Part shown: positions 35,919 to 44,981 of the stretch, in pieces
How positions within the stretch are numbered: position 1 is the stretch's first letter
How the letters are laid out: each line of letters opens with the position of its first letter
Assembly (NCBI RefSeq): GCF_003121895.1
Contig: NZ_QEWW01000001.1
Coordinates: forward strand, 496,001 to 560,000
Direction: 5' to 3'
DNA length: 64,000 nucleotides
DNA from: Ignatzschineria cameli
GTDB lineage: Bacteria > Pseudomonadota > Gammaproteobacteria > Cardiobacteriales > Wohlfahrtiimonadaceae
Position numbers and translations under genes: made by a program
The notes under the pieces: model-generated
What the model saw: only the letters and a program-made list of their open reading frames with translations
Told to the model about the DNA's origin: nothing
Database searches by the model: none

Positions 35919-36011
35919 TTTGTAAAACTCCCTAAGAGTACAGCTGTTATAAAAATGTAGATAAAATGCACATCACGTGCATATAGATCACATACAAATC
36001 ATATATAAACT

Positions 36012-36044
36012 ACGTATAAATGACGTATAAGTCACGTATAAATC
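36012..36044. repeat. Tandem repeat, 3 x 11 bp
   Basis: Three units, ACGTATAAATG, ACGTATAAGTC and ACGTATAAATC, in the region upstream of the HdeD-like gene. Confidence 0.8.
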
Positions 36045-36310
36045 GAATATGAAAGATATATAAAAATATTCGTAGATTATAACAATTTATTACAGATATA
36101 TATATGATAATTCGCGATAATTCTTTTACCTATTACTAATGTCAGACATAGCAGAGATATTGAGGCGAAAGATAAGCTTCGCACCTTATCATAAAGGAGC
36201 ATAAAGGAGGTGATCTCTCTGCCATAAAACTAATAAAGCCACGCTAAAATTGCACAATATCTCATAAATACTTTGCAAGTTTCTGGCAAATTATTAGATA
36301 GATGTTTGCA

Positions 36311-36324
36311 ATCGTGATCACGAT
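36311..36324. promoter_or_regulatory. Perfect 14-bp palindrome upstream of the SLC13 gene
   Basis: ATCGTGATCACGAT lies 112 bp before the GTG start. It resembles a repressor operator; the half-sites are too close together for CRP. The binding protein is unknown. Confidence 0.4.
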
Positions 36325-36435
36325 CCACTATAAAGATCGATGCTTAAAGCAATAACAATATCTATTTCAATAGAATGATCAGTAAGGTGTGACTATTTTT
36401 ATACCTATTATTTATTAATATTAAAGGAGTATACT

Positions 36436-37845
36436 GTGGCAAGTTCCGCACAAAACCCAGACTTGCTAGCTGAGGAGCTATCTCGTTTCAATCTAGCAAA
36501 GGTGATTAAATCTGTTGTGGGGATCGCGATAATTGTAGCTATCTGTGCTGTTATCTATCGTTTTCTTCCCTTTACGGAGCAAGCAAATAAAGGTCTAGTG
36601 ATTCTCTTCTTTATTGGCGCTCTCTGGCTTACCGAGGTTGTTCATACCACGATCACAGCACTACTAGTGCCACTGTCTGCAGTTCTATTAGGGGTGCCGG
36701 AGTCGATCACTTTAAAAAGCTCATTAACAAGTTTTGCTGATCCGATCATCTTCCTCTTCTTTGGAGGATTTGCGTTAGCTACTGCATTGCATATGCAGAA
36801 AATCGATAGAAAGATCGCCCTCTTTATGATTCGTCTGTCAAAAGGACACCTTGGTGTAACCGTCTTCTCCCTCTTCTTTGTGACGGCGGGATTATCAATG
36901 TGGATTAGTAACACCGCCACCGCAGCGATGATGTTGCCACTTGCCTTAGGGATTATGAGCAATCTCGATTTTTCCAAAGAGCGTGGAACCTTTATCTTTA
37001 TTCTATTAGGAATCGCTTATTCAGCGAGTATCGGCGGTCTTGGAACTTTAGTAGGTTCTCCCCCCAATGCGATTGCAGCTAAAGCGCTCAATTATAGCTT
37101 TGACGATTGGTTCTTAGTGGGAATACCGATGATGGTTGTCTTGATGCCAGTTATGTTCCTTGTACTCTTCATTATCTTCAAACCTAAGCTCAATATGCGT
37201 ATCGATATCATCGATGAGGTTATTCCTTGGACGCTTCCTCGCATTATTGCAACAGTACTCTTTATTGTTACGGCTATCGCCTGGATTAGTGGTTCATTTA
37301 TCCAAAAACATCTCGGGATCACTTCACCCGATACCTATGTTGCCATCACCTGTGCGATTGCGGTGGTTGTGTTAGGTCTTGCTTCATGGCAGGAAGTGTC
37401 TGAAAATACCGATTGGGGCGTTCTCTTCCTCTTTGGTGGCGGTTTAACCCTCAGCGCTGTTTTAGGAAGCTCAGGAGCTTCAGAGATATTAGGTAATACT
37501 GTTGCCGATCTCTTTGGTCGCTCACACCCACTCGTTGTCATCTTAATTGTTGTGGTCTTTATTATTATTCTGACAGAATTTACCAGTAATACCGCTTCAG
37601 CAGCTCTTTTAGTGCCGGTATTTGCCGCGGTTGCTGCAGAGATGGGCATGCCAGAAGAGGTCTTAGTATTGATGATCGGTTTAGGTGCTTCCTGCGCCTT
37701 TATGTTGCCGATCGCAACGCCTCCGAATGCCATTGTCTTTGGTACCGGTCACCTCAAGCAGCGAGATATGATGTTTGCTGGCGGTATTTTAAATCTCTGC
37801 TGTGTTGGCATCTTAACCATCTACGCTTACTTCTTCCTTCTCTAA
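36436..37845 (+). CDS. SLC13/DASS family sodium-coupled anion symporter
   Basis: This 469-residue inner-membrane carrier belongs to the divalent-anion:sodium symporter family, which includes dicarboxylate and sulfate carriers. Both ion-binding signatures are present: MWISNTATAAMMLP (about 156-169) and TEFTSNTASAALLVP (about 375-389), with GGLGTLVGSPPN and LPIATPPNAIVFG after them. Translation starts at GTG with AAGGAG six bases upstream. The dicarboxylate is the more likely substrate for this subgroup but is not proven. A terminator follows. Confidence 0.9.
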   Translation: MASSAQNPDLLAEELSRFNLAKVIKSVVGIAIIVAICAVIYRFLPFTEQANKGLVILFFIGALWLTEVVHTTITALLVPLSAVLLGVPESITLKSSLTSFADPIIFLFFGGFALATALHMQKIDRKIALFMIRLSKGHLGVTVFSLFFVTAGLSMWISNTATAAMMLPLALGIMSNLDFSKERGTFIFILLGIAYSASIGGLGTLVGSPPNAIAAKALNYSFDDWFLVGIPMMVVLMPVMFLVLFIIFKPKLNMRIDIIDEVIPWTLPRIIATVLFIVTAIAWISGSFIQKHLGITSPDTYVAITCAIAVVVLGLASWQEVSENTDWGVLFLFGGGLTLSAVLGSSGASEILGNTVADLFGRSHPLVVILIVVVFIIILTEFTSNTASAALLVPVFAAVAAEMGMPEEVLVLMIGLGASCAFMLPIATPPNAIVFGTGHLKQRDMMFAGGILNLCCVGILTIYAYFFLL

Positions 37846-37885
37846 AAAGAGATAGAGAAAACGATGGCACTATAGAGCCACTATT

Positions 37886-37921
37886 AAAAGAGGAGCAACA
37901 TTATCGTGCTCCTCTTTTTTA
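37886..37921 (+). terminator. Terminator after the SLC13 gene
   Basis: AAAGAGGAGCA/TGCTCCTCTTT with a nine-base loop ends in TTTTTT. Confidence 0.92.
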
Positions 37922-37990
37922 TGCTCTTATAAACTGTTTTCTACGCATCTGTTTTCTACGTATTTTTATCTTCTAGTGATATCAACACCA

Positions 37991-38608
37991 CTATGCTTTT
38001 CGCAACTGAATGGCAAATTGAATAACATGGCAGATTCCCCGATGGAGCGCTCCCTCTTCACGCATCACTTCACCCACATAGAGATGGCGGATAAAATCCC
38101 CCTCAAAAAGAGTCGTAAAAAGAGAGGGCGTATAGAGATAATCAGGATTTCTCGGCCCTCCTGATTGATAAGGGATCTGCTCTTCGGAATAGACCTCTCC
38201 CACAATCCAACCACCAGGTTTAACACTTTGCCGTAGACCTTGAAAAACTTGCTGCTGCATCTCCTTAGCAAAATGACCATAAACACAAATCGCCGCATCA
38301 TATCGATTCTCCGGCCAAATGACCTCAGTCAGATCGACCTCTTTTGTCTCAATGGGGAGATCTCCCTTACGCTGATTAATCTTCTCTAAAGCAACATCAG
38401 AATAGTCCCACACTTCAATTTTGATCGGCTCTTCTGCCATAACGGCTTCTTCAGCGATATAGAGTGCATTACGTCCTTCTCCCTCAGCAATAGCCAAAAT
38501 ATCCCCTTTTAGATTAATTTTCTGATTAATCTCACGAATAAATTGGTTCGGCTCCTTTCCATAGAGATAAGCTTCCTGAGAGAAACGCTCATTCCAATGT
38601 GATTTCAT
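37991..38608 (-). CDS. SAM-dependent methyltransferase (TehB-like)
   Basis: This protein of 205 residues has a class I methyltransferase fold: a modified motif I (ILAIAEGEGRNALYIAE), an acidic residue ending strand 2 (VWDYSD) and AICVYGHF as motif IV. The start at 38608 has AAGGAG directly upstream; an ATG six codons earlier would place the ribosome site inside the gene. Small relatives act on metalloids or small molecules (TehB, thiopurine type), but the substrate is unknown. It ends in a short basic tail. Confidence 0.8.
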   Translation of the reverse strand: MKSHWNERFSQEAYLYGKEPNQFIREINQKINLKGDILAIAEGEGRNALYIAEEAVMAEEPIKIEVWDYSDVALEKINQRKGDLPIETKEVDLTEVIWPENRYDAAICVYGHFAKEMQQQVFQGLRQSVKPGGWIVGEVYSEEQIPYQSGGPRNPDYLYTPSLFTTLFEGDFIRHLYVGEVMREEGALHRGICHVIQFAIQLRKA

Positions 38609-38740
38609 ACTCACTCCTTCTTTCATAATCTCTTTTGTGACACTGCTTTATATAGCACCTCTTCTATGATCTTACTGATCATATCGAAAAATAATGCAAA
38701 TGGCACAAAAAAGCATAAAAGGCCTAAAAAGAGATAAAAA

Positions 38741-38771
38741 TAAAAGGTGACCCCATTGAGATCACCCTTTA
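38741..38771 (-). terminator. Terminator for HslJ-like gene
   Basis: Read leftward, AAAGGGTGATC/GGTCACCTTTT with a short loop is followed by ATTTTTATC. Confidence 0.75.
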
Positions 38772-38851
38772 TGACTAGATTCTAAGCCGATCGTAATGAT
38801 CTTGCTATAATCCTTAAATATTTCTACTTGCCTATTCAAGATCCTTGAGAT

Positions 38852-39313
38852 CTATCTAACTTTATCTCTCAATTTAAACTCTAACTGCGTTGTGGTGTTA
38901 GATAATCTTAAGAATTGGCCATCGGTTGAAACAACTGCTTCTGCACCATTTTCGAGAAGTTGAGCAATGTCACCATCGAGCTGATTGAGAACAGGATCGC
39001 TACAGAGCATACGTGTCATACCAACACCCTGAGCGCGTAAAATACCGCGATTAGAGAGGGTTGCTTGCCCAAAGAAGTTATTACACATCGTTCCTGTTAC
39101 TCGCATATCTTGACCAAAGGCAATTGTTGGAGCTTCTACATTTTTACCCGCTTCAAAGGGCTTTCCATTAACCGACACTAATTGATAGTCATGATGTTGT
39201 AACTCTTGAACCGTTGCAATTTTGGTATCTAACTGGCTCATAGGGGTAATTCCTTTTGATGAACATGCCGCTAACACAAAGAGAACTGCAGCACCTAATA
39301 AAAGCTTTCTCAT
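38852..39313 (-). CDS. META-domain (HslJ-like) lipoprotein
   Basis: A 153-residue precursor with a lipoprotein signal (LFVLAAC, Cys17) and a META domain (about 45-150: YQLVSVNGKPF, GTMCNNFFGQATL, MTRMLCSDP). HslJ of E. coli is an envelope protein linked to novobiocin resistance and heat shock. The two cysteines (MCNNF and MLCSD) are conserved in the family and may pair. It stands alone with its own terminator. Confidence 0.88.
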   Translation of the reverse strand: MRKLLLGAAVLFVLAACSSKGITPMSQLDTKIATVQELQHHDYQLVSVNGKPFEAGKNVEAPTIAFGQDMRVTGTMCNNFFGQATLSNRGILRAQGVGMTRMLCSDPVLNQLDGDIAQLLENGAEAVVSTDGQFLRLSNTTTQLEFKLRDKVR

Positions 39314-39431
39314 CTCATGATTCCTTATTTAACTCGATTTGACACAATACAATTTTCTAATTAACCAATTATACTAATCGATCATTCTAGAACAAAACTT
39401 AATAAACTTCGAAAAAAGTGCAGAACAACTT

Positions 39432-39869
39432 CTACGCCTCTTTCTCCGTTGCCACAATAATGCTTGATGCTTTAACGAGACCTACCACTTGAGCACCCTC
39501 TTTGATCTCCATCTCATCAAAGCTCTCATTGGTAATAACCGCTGTTAAACCAAGGCCTTTCTCTGTAACAAAGTGAACAGTACTATTTACCGCCCCTTTT
39601 ACACATTTTTTGACTTGGCCTAAGAATTGATTACGGGCAGAAAAGAGGAGATTACTATCGGCTTGCGCTAAAACGACCCACGGGGCTTTGATGATCGAAA
39701 TAACCACTTTTCCTGGGGAAATTCCCAAAGTTTCACAACTCTGCTTGGTGATTACGGTCACAATCTCGTCACCATTATCGAGTGTGATAATCACCTCATT
39801 ATTGACACTTCCTTCAATAATGGCACTTACTTTACCACGAAGTTGATTACGGGCAGAAACTGCTCTCAT
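39432..39869 (-). CDS. Di-Mop (tandem TOBE) molybdate-binding protein
   Basis: This 145-residue cytosolic protein is two Mop/TOBE domains in tandem, each opening with SARNQ (residues 4-8 and 77-81). The pattern SARNQLxGxV...G..N.EV...D.G is that of molbindins and of ModE/ModC C-termini, which bind molybdate or tungstate. ModG-type di-Mop proteins store or buffer molybdate. No mod transport genes are adjacent, so the link to molybdenum rests on family only. Confidence 0.88.
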   Translation of the reverse strand: MRAVSARNQLRGKVSAIIEGSVNNEVIITLDNGDEIVTVITKQSCETLGISPGKVVISIIKAPWVVLAQADSNLLFSARNQFLGQVKKCVKGAVNSTVHFVTEKGLGLTAVITNESFDEMEIKEGAQVVGLVKASSIIVATEKEA

Positions 39870-40459
39870 ATAAAACCTTCCTTTTCGATCTAATTAAGAT
39901 GTAGTACGAGATGTAATACGATCATTATAATATCACCTCTCCCTCTAATCCCCTATAAATAGATGATGTTATAGATTGGGAATAATCGGTTATAATAGTG
40001 CCTCTTTTAAGGGTAAGGCCGTCAATAACTCGTAAATAGCTGTAAAAAATTATTCAAGTGGTATCGTAATAGCTTCCTCTTGGCATGAAAAATGAGATGA
40101 AAACGCCCATTATTTAGGCAAGCAGTCTTATAAAGAATCTTATAAAGAATCCTATACATGCGCTCAATAGCACTACTATTGATCCTATATTTTTGAAAAT
40201 AGAAGATAATGCATAGAGATAGCACCCTACAAGGAGCAATTATCAGTTTTTAATCGAGGGAATATCTAGCAATGATGAGAATAAAACTCAATCTTGCATA
40301 AAAAAGAGATAGGATAGAGAGGAGATCCACAAAGCACGAAAATAACCTACAAAAGAGAATCCATTAAAGATAACCACAAAGAGAGATCTTATCAAAATTG
40401 TGAATCGATAGAGAGATCGATTAGATAGAGATCATAATAGATAGGAACCACAAATTATT
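39870..40459. other. Long intergenic region upstream of the LuxR regulator
   Basis: About 590 bases. It contains two perfect 12-bp copies of TCTTATAAAGAA (40127-40150) and a 67-codon leftward ORF without a ribosome site. The last 200 bases are purine-rich with recurring GAGAGAT words. I cannot identify a promoter or RNA with confidence. Confidence 0.5.
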
Positions 40460-41137
40460 ATGAAAAGAAGTGTAGAGAATCAAGACCCCCAGATCATCCT
40501 TATCGACCCTAATCGTCTATTTCGAGAACGTATCGCCTTTCTACTAAGAGATGAAGCAAAGCCAGGTTACTCATCGGTCATTACCGCTCAATCTTTGAGC
40601 ACACTTCCTCCACTTGAAAGCGCGATCGATCTTCTTTTAATTGATGCTCAATACCTCAATCATGCCAAAGAGCGTAAATTATTTGAGATGATAAGTGCTC
40701 AGAGCCCCAATCTTACGGTGATATTATGGGTTGAAAATGCAACCAAGAAACTTGCGGTCACAGCGCCCTCTCGCACAGAAATGAGTGATGATTCCTCATT
40801 ACAGCTCTCACAAAAAGTACGGGATCAGCTAACCCCTATTGAACGCTACTACGCCTTAAGTAGAAGTGTTGATCGTCAAGCATTTATCCACCTCATTAAT
40901 AAGGTCCTCCCTACTCAGCGGGAAGATAATGACTCACTGCTCTCCACCTTAACCCCTCGTGAAATCGAAATTTTACACTATTTGGTCAAAGGGGATAGTA
41001 ATAAAGAGATCGCACGAGAACTTAAGATCTCAGAGAGTACTGTTAAAGTTCATGTACAAAATATCTTAAAGAAATTTTCTGTATCGAGCCGCGTTGAAGC
41101 CGCTGTTTATGCTGTTCGTCATGAATTGATGCAGTAG
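40460..41137 (+). CDS. Orphan NarL/LuxR-type response regulator with degenerate receiver
   Basis: This 225-residue protein ends in a clear LuxR helix-turn-helix (residues 162-225: LTPREIEILHYLVKGDSNKEIARELKISESTVKVHVQNIL). The N-terminal half is a receiver-like domain: Asp16 in IILIDPN and a possible phospho-acceptor Asp62 in LLLIDAQ are present, but the acidic pair is single and no conserved Lys or Thr is evident. An unusual linker (about 95-155) follows. No histidine kinase is nearby. It may work without phosphorylation. Confidence 0.82.
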   Translation: MKRSVENQDPQIILIDPNRLFRERIAFLLRDEAKPGYSSVITAQSLSTLPPLESAIDLLLIDAQYLNHAKERKLFEMISAQSPNLTVILWVENATKKLAVTAPSRTEMSDDSSLQLSQKVRDQLTPIERYYALSRSVDRQAFIHLINKVLPTQREDNDSLLSTLTPREIEILHYLVKGDSNKEIARELKISESTVKVHVQNILKKFSVSSRVEAAVYAVRHELMQ

Positions 41138-41205
41138 ATGGCAAGGAATCATTACACAACGATTCGCCAACGATTCACCAACGATCCACAAATGATACAA
41201 AATTG

Positions 41206-41232
41206 AAAAGGGGGCTTTCATTAAGCCCCTCT
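41206..41232. terminator. Terminator between convergent genes
   Basis: AGGGGGCTT/AAGCCCCT with a five-base loop; leftward it ends in TTTTCAATTTT. It serves the leftward PLP-enzyme gene and perhaps the LuxR gene. Confidence 0.75.
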
Positions 41233-41277
41233 CTTACATTAGAACAATCAATTCTACCGATGCAGATGCATCAACCA

Positions 41278-42591
41278 TCAACTTAGCTCACCAAGGCCTC
41301 TTATGCTTAATCGAGCAGCGCTAAGCGCTAAAGCAGCACAAAGATCATTTTTAAGATCTTCAAGCTCCTCTAAGCCAACAGAGAGGCGTAGAAGTGTCTC
41401 ATCGATCCCCATCAACTTTTTCAATTCCGGTGAGAAGGTTCCGTAGATAGTGGATTCAGGATGAATAATAAGTGTGCGATTATCGAAGAGATTTGTTGCT
41501 CTGCGAATAATCTTTAGTGCATCCATCAGCTGAAAACAGGCGGCTTTTGACGCAAGATTAAAGGTTAACATCGCTCCAGGATAATTGTTAAAGAGCCGAT
41601 CACTCAATTCTTTATAGGGAGAGGATTGTAATTTTGGATAATTGACCGAAATGACCCGGTTCTCCTGCTCTAAAAACTGTGCTAACTGGTAGGCACTCTC
41701 TCCCATTCTGTGATAGCGTAATTTTAAGGTCTCTAATCCCATAATTTGAGCATAAGCGCTATCGGCATCGAGACAGGCGCCAAAGTTACGAGCAATCTCC
41801 CGCTTAATCTTAAACATAAAAGCACTAAATGGGCCCGGATCAGCCACTTTGGCTAAACGTTGATTAGCAGACCAGTCGAAAGTGCCATAATCGAGTATCG
41901 CACCACCCACACTTGTTGCACCCCCTGAGATATATTTGGTTGTTGAGACCACTTCAATATCAATTCCCCATACTTTTGCATCAAAATCACACCAAGGAAC
42001 GACGGTAGTATCCACAATTAGTGGCACTTTTTTACACGCCAAAAGGGGCTTAATCTTCGTAAGATCGGCAATTTCAAGATGAGGATTAGTCACAAGCTCG
42101 CAGAAAAAAGCCACCGTATTCTCATCAATGGCAGCTTCAATTGCAGCTAAATCATCACTATCGACAAAACGAACTTCAACCCCAAATTCCGCTAAGGTAA
42201 ATTGAAAGAAGGAGAAGCTATTACCAAAAAGATGGGGTGAGGTGACAATATTACTGCCGGCATAAGCAAGCGCCATAAAAGTATTGGAAATTGCCGCCAT
42301 TCCACTACTTAACATCATGACATCTTTAGCGCCTGAGATCGCTTTTACCTTATTCTCTAACGCTTCAACTGTAGGATTACTGATACGAGAATAGGTGTGG
42401 GAAGGGATGTTCTCCCGATTTTGGAAAGCTGCCGCAATCGCCTCAGAGTGGGGAAAACCATATGCTGCACTGCGATAGATCGGGGTATTCATCGATTGAT
42501 GAACATCGGGATGATTCTTATCGCTATTAAGAATGGTCGTTGTAAACCCTAATGATGCTGACTGCTCTTCTTTTTTAACCTGCTTTTCCAT
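41278..42591 (-). CDS. Cys/Met-metabolism PLP enzyme (O-acetylhomoserine sulfhydrylase-like)
   Basis: This 437-residue protein belongs to the gamma-family of PLP enzymes that make or break cystathionine, homocysteine or methionine. The PLP lysine is Lys219 in VVSTTKYISGG; YSRISNPTVEALE (68-80) holds the phosphate-binding tyrosine/arginine, and SSGMAAISN the P-loop. Length and the ISGGATSVGG sequence favour O-acetylhomoserine sulfhydrylase (MetY/MetZ), but methionine gamma-lyase and cystathionine gamma-synthase share these motifs. It stands alone. Precise reaction unsettled. Confidence 0.85.
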   Translation of the reverse strand: MEKQVKKEEQSASLGFTTTILNSDKNHPDVHQSMNTPIYRSAAYGFPHSEAIAAAFQNRENIPSHTYSRISNPTVEALENKVKAISGAKDVMMLSSGMAAISNTFMALAYAGSNIVTSPHLFGNSFSFFQFTLAEFGVEVRFVDSDDLAAIEAAIDENTVAFFCELVTNPHLEIADLTKIKPLLACKKVPLIVDTTVVPWCDFDAKVWGIDIEVVSTTKYISGGATSVGGAILDYGTFDWSANQRLAKVADPGPFSAFMFKIKREIARNFGACLDADSAYAQIMGLETLKLRYHRMGESAYQLAQFLEQENRVISVNYPKLQSSPYKELSDRLFNNYPGAMLTFNLASKAACFQLMDALKIIRRATNLFDNRTLIIHPESTIYGTFSPELKKLMGIDETLLRLSVGLEELEDLKNDLCAALALSAARLSIRGLGELS

Positions 42592-43174
42592 AACTGCTTC
42601 CCCCTTCTCTGCCTAAGCAGATGGTGACTCTCTCAATGAATCTATCTCGCATCGCTCAGCTTACCGATAATTATAGTGTTGGTAATGATGTTGTAACGAT
42701 ATTAGTAATATCGAAAATAGCCTCAAAAATGATCTCGACAGCTGTCTTGACAACTGTCTCAAAACAACCTCGAAGAAATATCAAACGTAATATCAAACGT
42801 AATATCAAACGTAATATCAAGCGTAGTATCAAGCATAAATTTGAGAACTATTACGAACTAAATAAGAATCTCCCCCTTAAAGACAAGGTAGATCTTTGGT
42901 CCCAGCCCCTCTTTAGCGCTCAAAAAGAGCTTGAGAATAACTTGCTATCCTCAGAAAGATAACTATCTAAAGTATGCTGATTTTATCAGCCATGCAAGCC
43001 CTTTCTTGAAAAAATAGAATAAAATCAACACTATCGATTATCTTAAAATATCTCTTAAGAATCTATCATTCCCTAAACTATTTGCCATGCGCTCTAACTA
43101 TTGACCACTCATAATCTCATAATGATTCTTTTCTTAAGTCCTCTCAAAGAAGGGTCTTTCTTAGGATACTCTTT
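42592..43174. other. Intergenic region with 12-bp repeat array
   Basis: About 580 bases between the PLP enzyme and bioD. It holds the array at 42779-42838. Reading rightward, a 113-codon ORF runs through the array (IKRNIKRNIKRN) but has no family features and is judged spurious. Confidence 0.6.
42779..42838. repeat. Tandem repeat, 5 x 12 bp
   Basis: Three perfect units of TATCAAACGTAA followed by two decayed ones (TATCAAGCGTAG, TATCAAGCATAA), showing a polarity of decay. Confidence 0.92.
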
Positions 43175-43945
43175 TTAAGAGTGTTGTAAGAGAGGTTTAA
43201 GATCAAAATAGTGATCGATCTTTGCCATTAAATCTGAATTCTGCGCCGCTTGATAAGGGATCTCCCCGATCATTGGAATATCGGTAAAAGCTTGAATGCC
43301 GGCAATATAATCAGGTAGTGAGGATGATTCTGAAAGATGATTTGCAACCCAACCAATCACCGGTAAACCCGCTGCCCGAATAGCATCAAAAGTTAGACGC
43401 GCATGGTTGATCACACCCAGTTTTAAGCCGACAACAACAATTACCGGCAAGCGATTTTGTATCACCCAATCACTATAGCTTCGCTCAAAGCTAAGAGGGG
43501 TATACCAACCGCCGGCACCCTCCACCAATGTAAGATCTCCCTTCTCTCTTAATTGTGCTAAACCACGAGTCATCACTTCAAAGTCGATCACTTGCCCCTT
43601 TTTATCGGCCAAAATATGGGGCGCTTCCTCTTCTGGGAAGAAGTAGGGATTCACCATCTCATATGGCAGCTGAGTCGATGAGGCACTAAGAAGAGAGTAG
43701 GCATCAGGATTTTTAATACCTAACGGCGTCTTTGCTGCGCCAGAAGCCACCGGTTTATAACCATTTGCCCTAATACCTTGTCGATTAAGCGCCTTGAGGA
43801 GAAGTGTAGAGACATAAGTTTTTCCGATCTCTGTATCGGTCCCTGTTATAAAGTAACATTGATGGTAACATTGATGCTTGTCTCTCTCTGCTTGTAGTCT
43901 CTCTTGCTCATCTATTTTTATATTTTCTGCTTCAAAGCTCATCAC
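43175..43945 (-). CDS. bioD: Dethiobiotin synthetase
   Basis: This 256-residue ATP-dependent enzyme closes the ureido ring of dethiobiotin from DAPA and CO2. It has the P-loop GTDTEIGKTYVS (about 35-46), KPVASGA (64-70) and VEGAGGWYTPLS. About 30 polar residues precede the P-loop, longer than the usual 8-10; an internal start is not evident. It follows bioC by 91 bp as the last gene of bioF-bioC-bioD. Confidence 0.95.
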   Translation of the reverse strand: MMSFEAENIKIDEQERLQAERDKHQCYHQCYFITGTDTEIGKTYVSTLLLKALNRQGIRANGYKPVASGAAKTPLGIKNPDAYSLLSASSTQLPYEMVNPYFFPEEEAPHILADKKGQVIDFEVMTRGLAQLREKGDLTLVEGAGGWYTPLSFERSYSDWVIQNRLPVIVVVGLKLGVINHARLTFDAIRAAGLPVIGWVANHLSESSSLPDYIAGIQAFTDIPMIGEIPYQAAQNSDLMAKIDHYFDLKPLLQHS

Positions 43946-44036
43946 AAATTCTCTCTCTTTCTCTTCTTTTACTGTATTGATATCTTTTTATATCTTCTTG
44001 ATATCTTCCTATTTCATCTCGCTCTTGATATGAATT

Positions 44037-44981
44037 TTAAGCTCGACCCGGAAGAATAATTTCAGCCACATGGTAGGTCAGCTGATATGCCCCTAATTGT
44101 TGGAAGTAATGATCGATCTTTAGGAAATCATTTCGCCCCATTAAACCTTTTCGACGCGCCGGCAGTGCCGAGGCACCAATTGAACGTAAGCTCTTAAAAA
44201 GCGCTTTTAATGTTGGAAATTGCATTACCGCTTGATAATGATGAATATCACCCCCCAATTGCCGCACAATATGCGTTGCGCTCTCAAGGCTGATAAAGGG
44301 AAGAATATGTTGCTGATCATCTACCTGCTTAAAAGCATCTTCTAGCTCTTGCAATGTGCCATCGAGAAGCGTAGTGATAAAGAGGCGTTGCTTTGTCACC
44401 TGCTGAAGCGCACCAAGCGCTCGCTTAAGATGGTGACACCACTGCACAGCAAGACTACTCATCGTAAAGTCAAAGGGAGAAATCTCGCTTGGAAGGTAAT
44501 ACGCAATCGCTTCAATATCCCCCTCGATAAAGTTTTGATAGCCCCCTTGTGCCTCTGCCACCTTAAGCATCTCCGGCGCAAGATCGAAAGCGGTTAATAC
44601 CAGCGCTTGCGATAATTTTTCGTCTGATAAGTTTGCGTCTAAATGATCTTCTTTCTCTAAAAGGGTTGATAGCGCCCCTCTTAGTGCCCTGCCGAGATAT
44701 CCTGTTCCAGCACCGGCATCTAAAATTGTGATCTGTAAATCTTGCTTGCGCTTCTCCTCACGCACCGCATCAATGCCTTTATCTACCTCTTCACCAAGTT
44801 CAGGGAGGAGATATTTCGCAATTAAGCGATCTGCTATTTGACGCTGAACAACAGCGATCGAATCATATTGGGTGGCATAAGTCCCAAAATTTTTCTGCAC
44901 CACAGGCTTAGCAACATTTTTTGTAGGAGTTTCCGCGATATCTACCAATTTGATCTCTCTATCACGCTCTGCACTATGCAT
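44037..44981 (-). CDS. bioC: Malonyl-ACP O-methyltransferase BioC
   Basis: This 314-residue SAM methyltransferase methylates malonyl-ACP so that fatty-acid synthesis can build the pimelate chain. Features are the start motif VQKNFGTYATQYDSIAVVQRQIADRL, motif I ILDAGAGTGYLG, and FTMSSLAVQWCHHL, typical of BioC. It is longer than E. coli BioC (251) owing to an N-terminal extension and an insertion before motif I. Its start overlaps the bioF stop by eight bases, so the genes are coupled. The methyl group must later be removed by a BioH-type esterase. Confidence 0.93.
   Translation of the reverse strand: MHSAERDREIKLVDIAETPTKNVAKPVVQKNFGTYATQYDSIAVVQRQIADRLIAKYLLPELGEEVDKGIDAVREEKRKQDLQITILDAGAGTGYLGRALRGALSTLLEKEDHLDANLSDEKLSQALVLTAFDLAPEMLKVAEAQGGYQNFIEGDIEAIAYYLPSEISPFDFTMSSLAVQWCHHLKRALGALQQVTKQRLFITTLLDGTLQELEDAFKQVDDQQHILPFISLESATHIVRQLGGDIHHYQAVMQFPTLKALFKSLRSIGASALPARRKGLMGRNDFLKIDHYFQQLGAYQLTYHVAEIILPGRA

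Larger units (their letters stand above)
35919..36435. other. Divergent intergenic region with repeats and a palindrome
   Basis: The 517 bases between the HdeD-like and SLC13 genes contain three 11-bp units of ACGTATAA(A/G)T(G/C) (36012-36044) and a perfect palindrome at 36311-36324. No ORF or RNA gene is visible. Confidence 0.55.

Noticed and set aside
36311-36324. CRP site upstream of the SLC13 carrier
   Set aside because: GTGA and TCAC are directly adjacent in ATCGTGATCACGAT, whereas CRP needs six bases between the half-sites.
40022-40225. 67-codon leftward ORF, considered as a transposase remnant
   Set aside because: The sequence (LNNGRFHLIFHAKRKLL) hinted at an IS fragment, but no DDE motif, terminal repeats or family match could be seen.
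42621-42962. 113-codon rightward ORF with IKRN repeats
   Set aside because: It is a reading of the 12-bp tandem array and has no ribosome site or family features.
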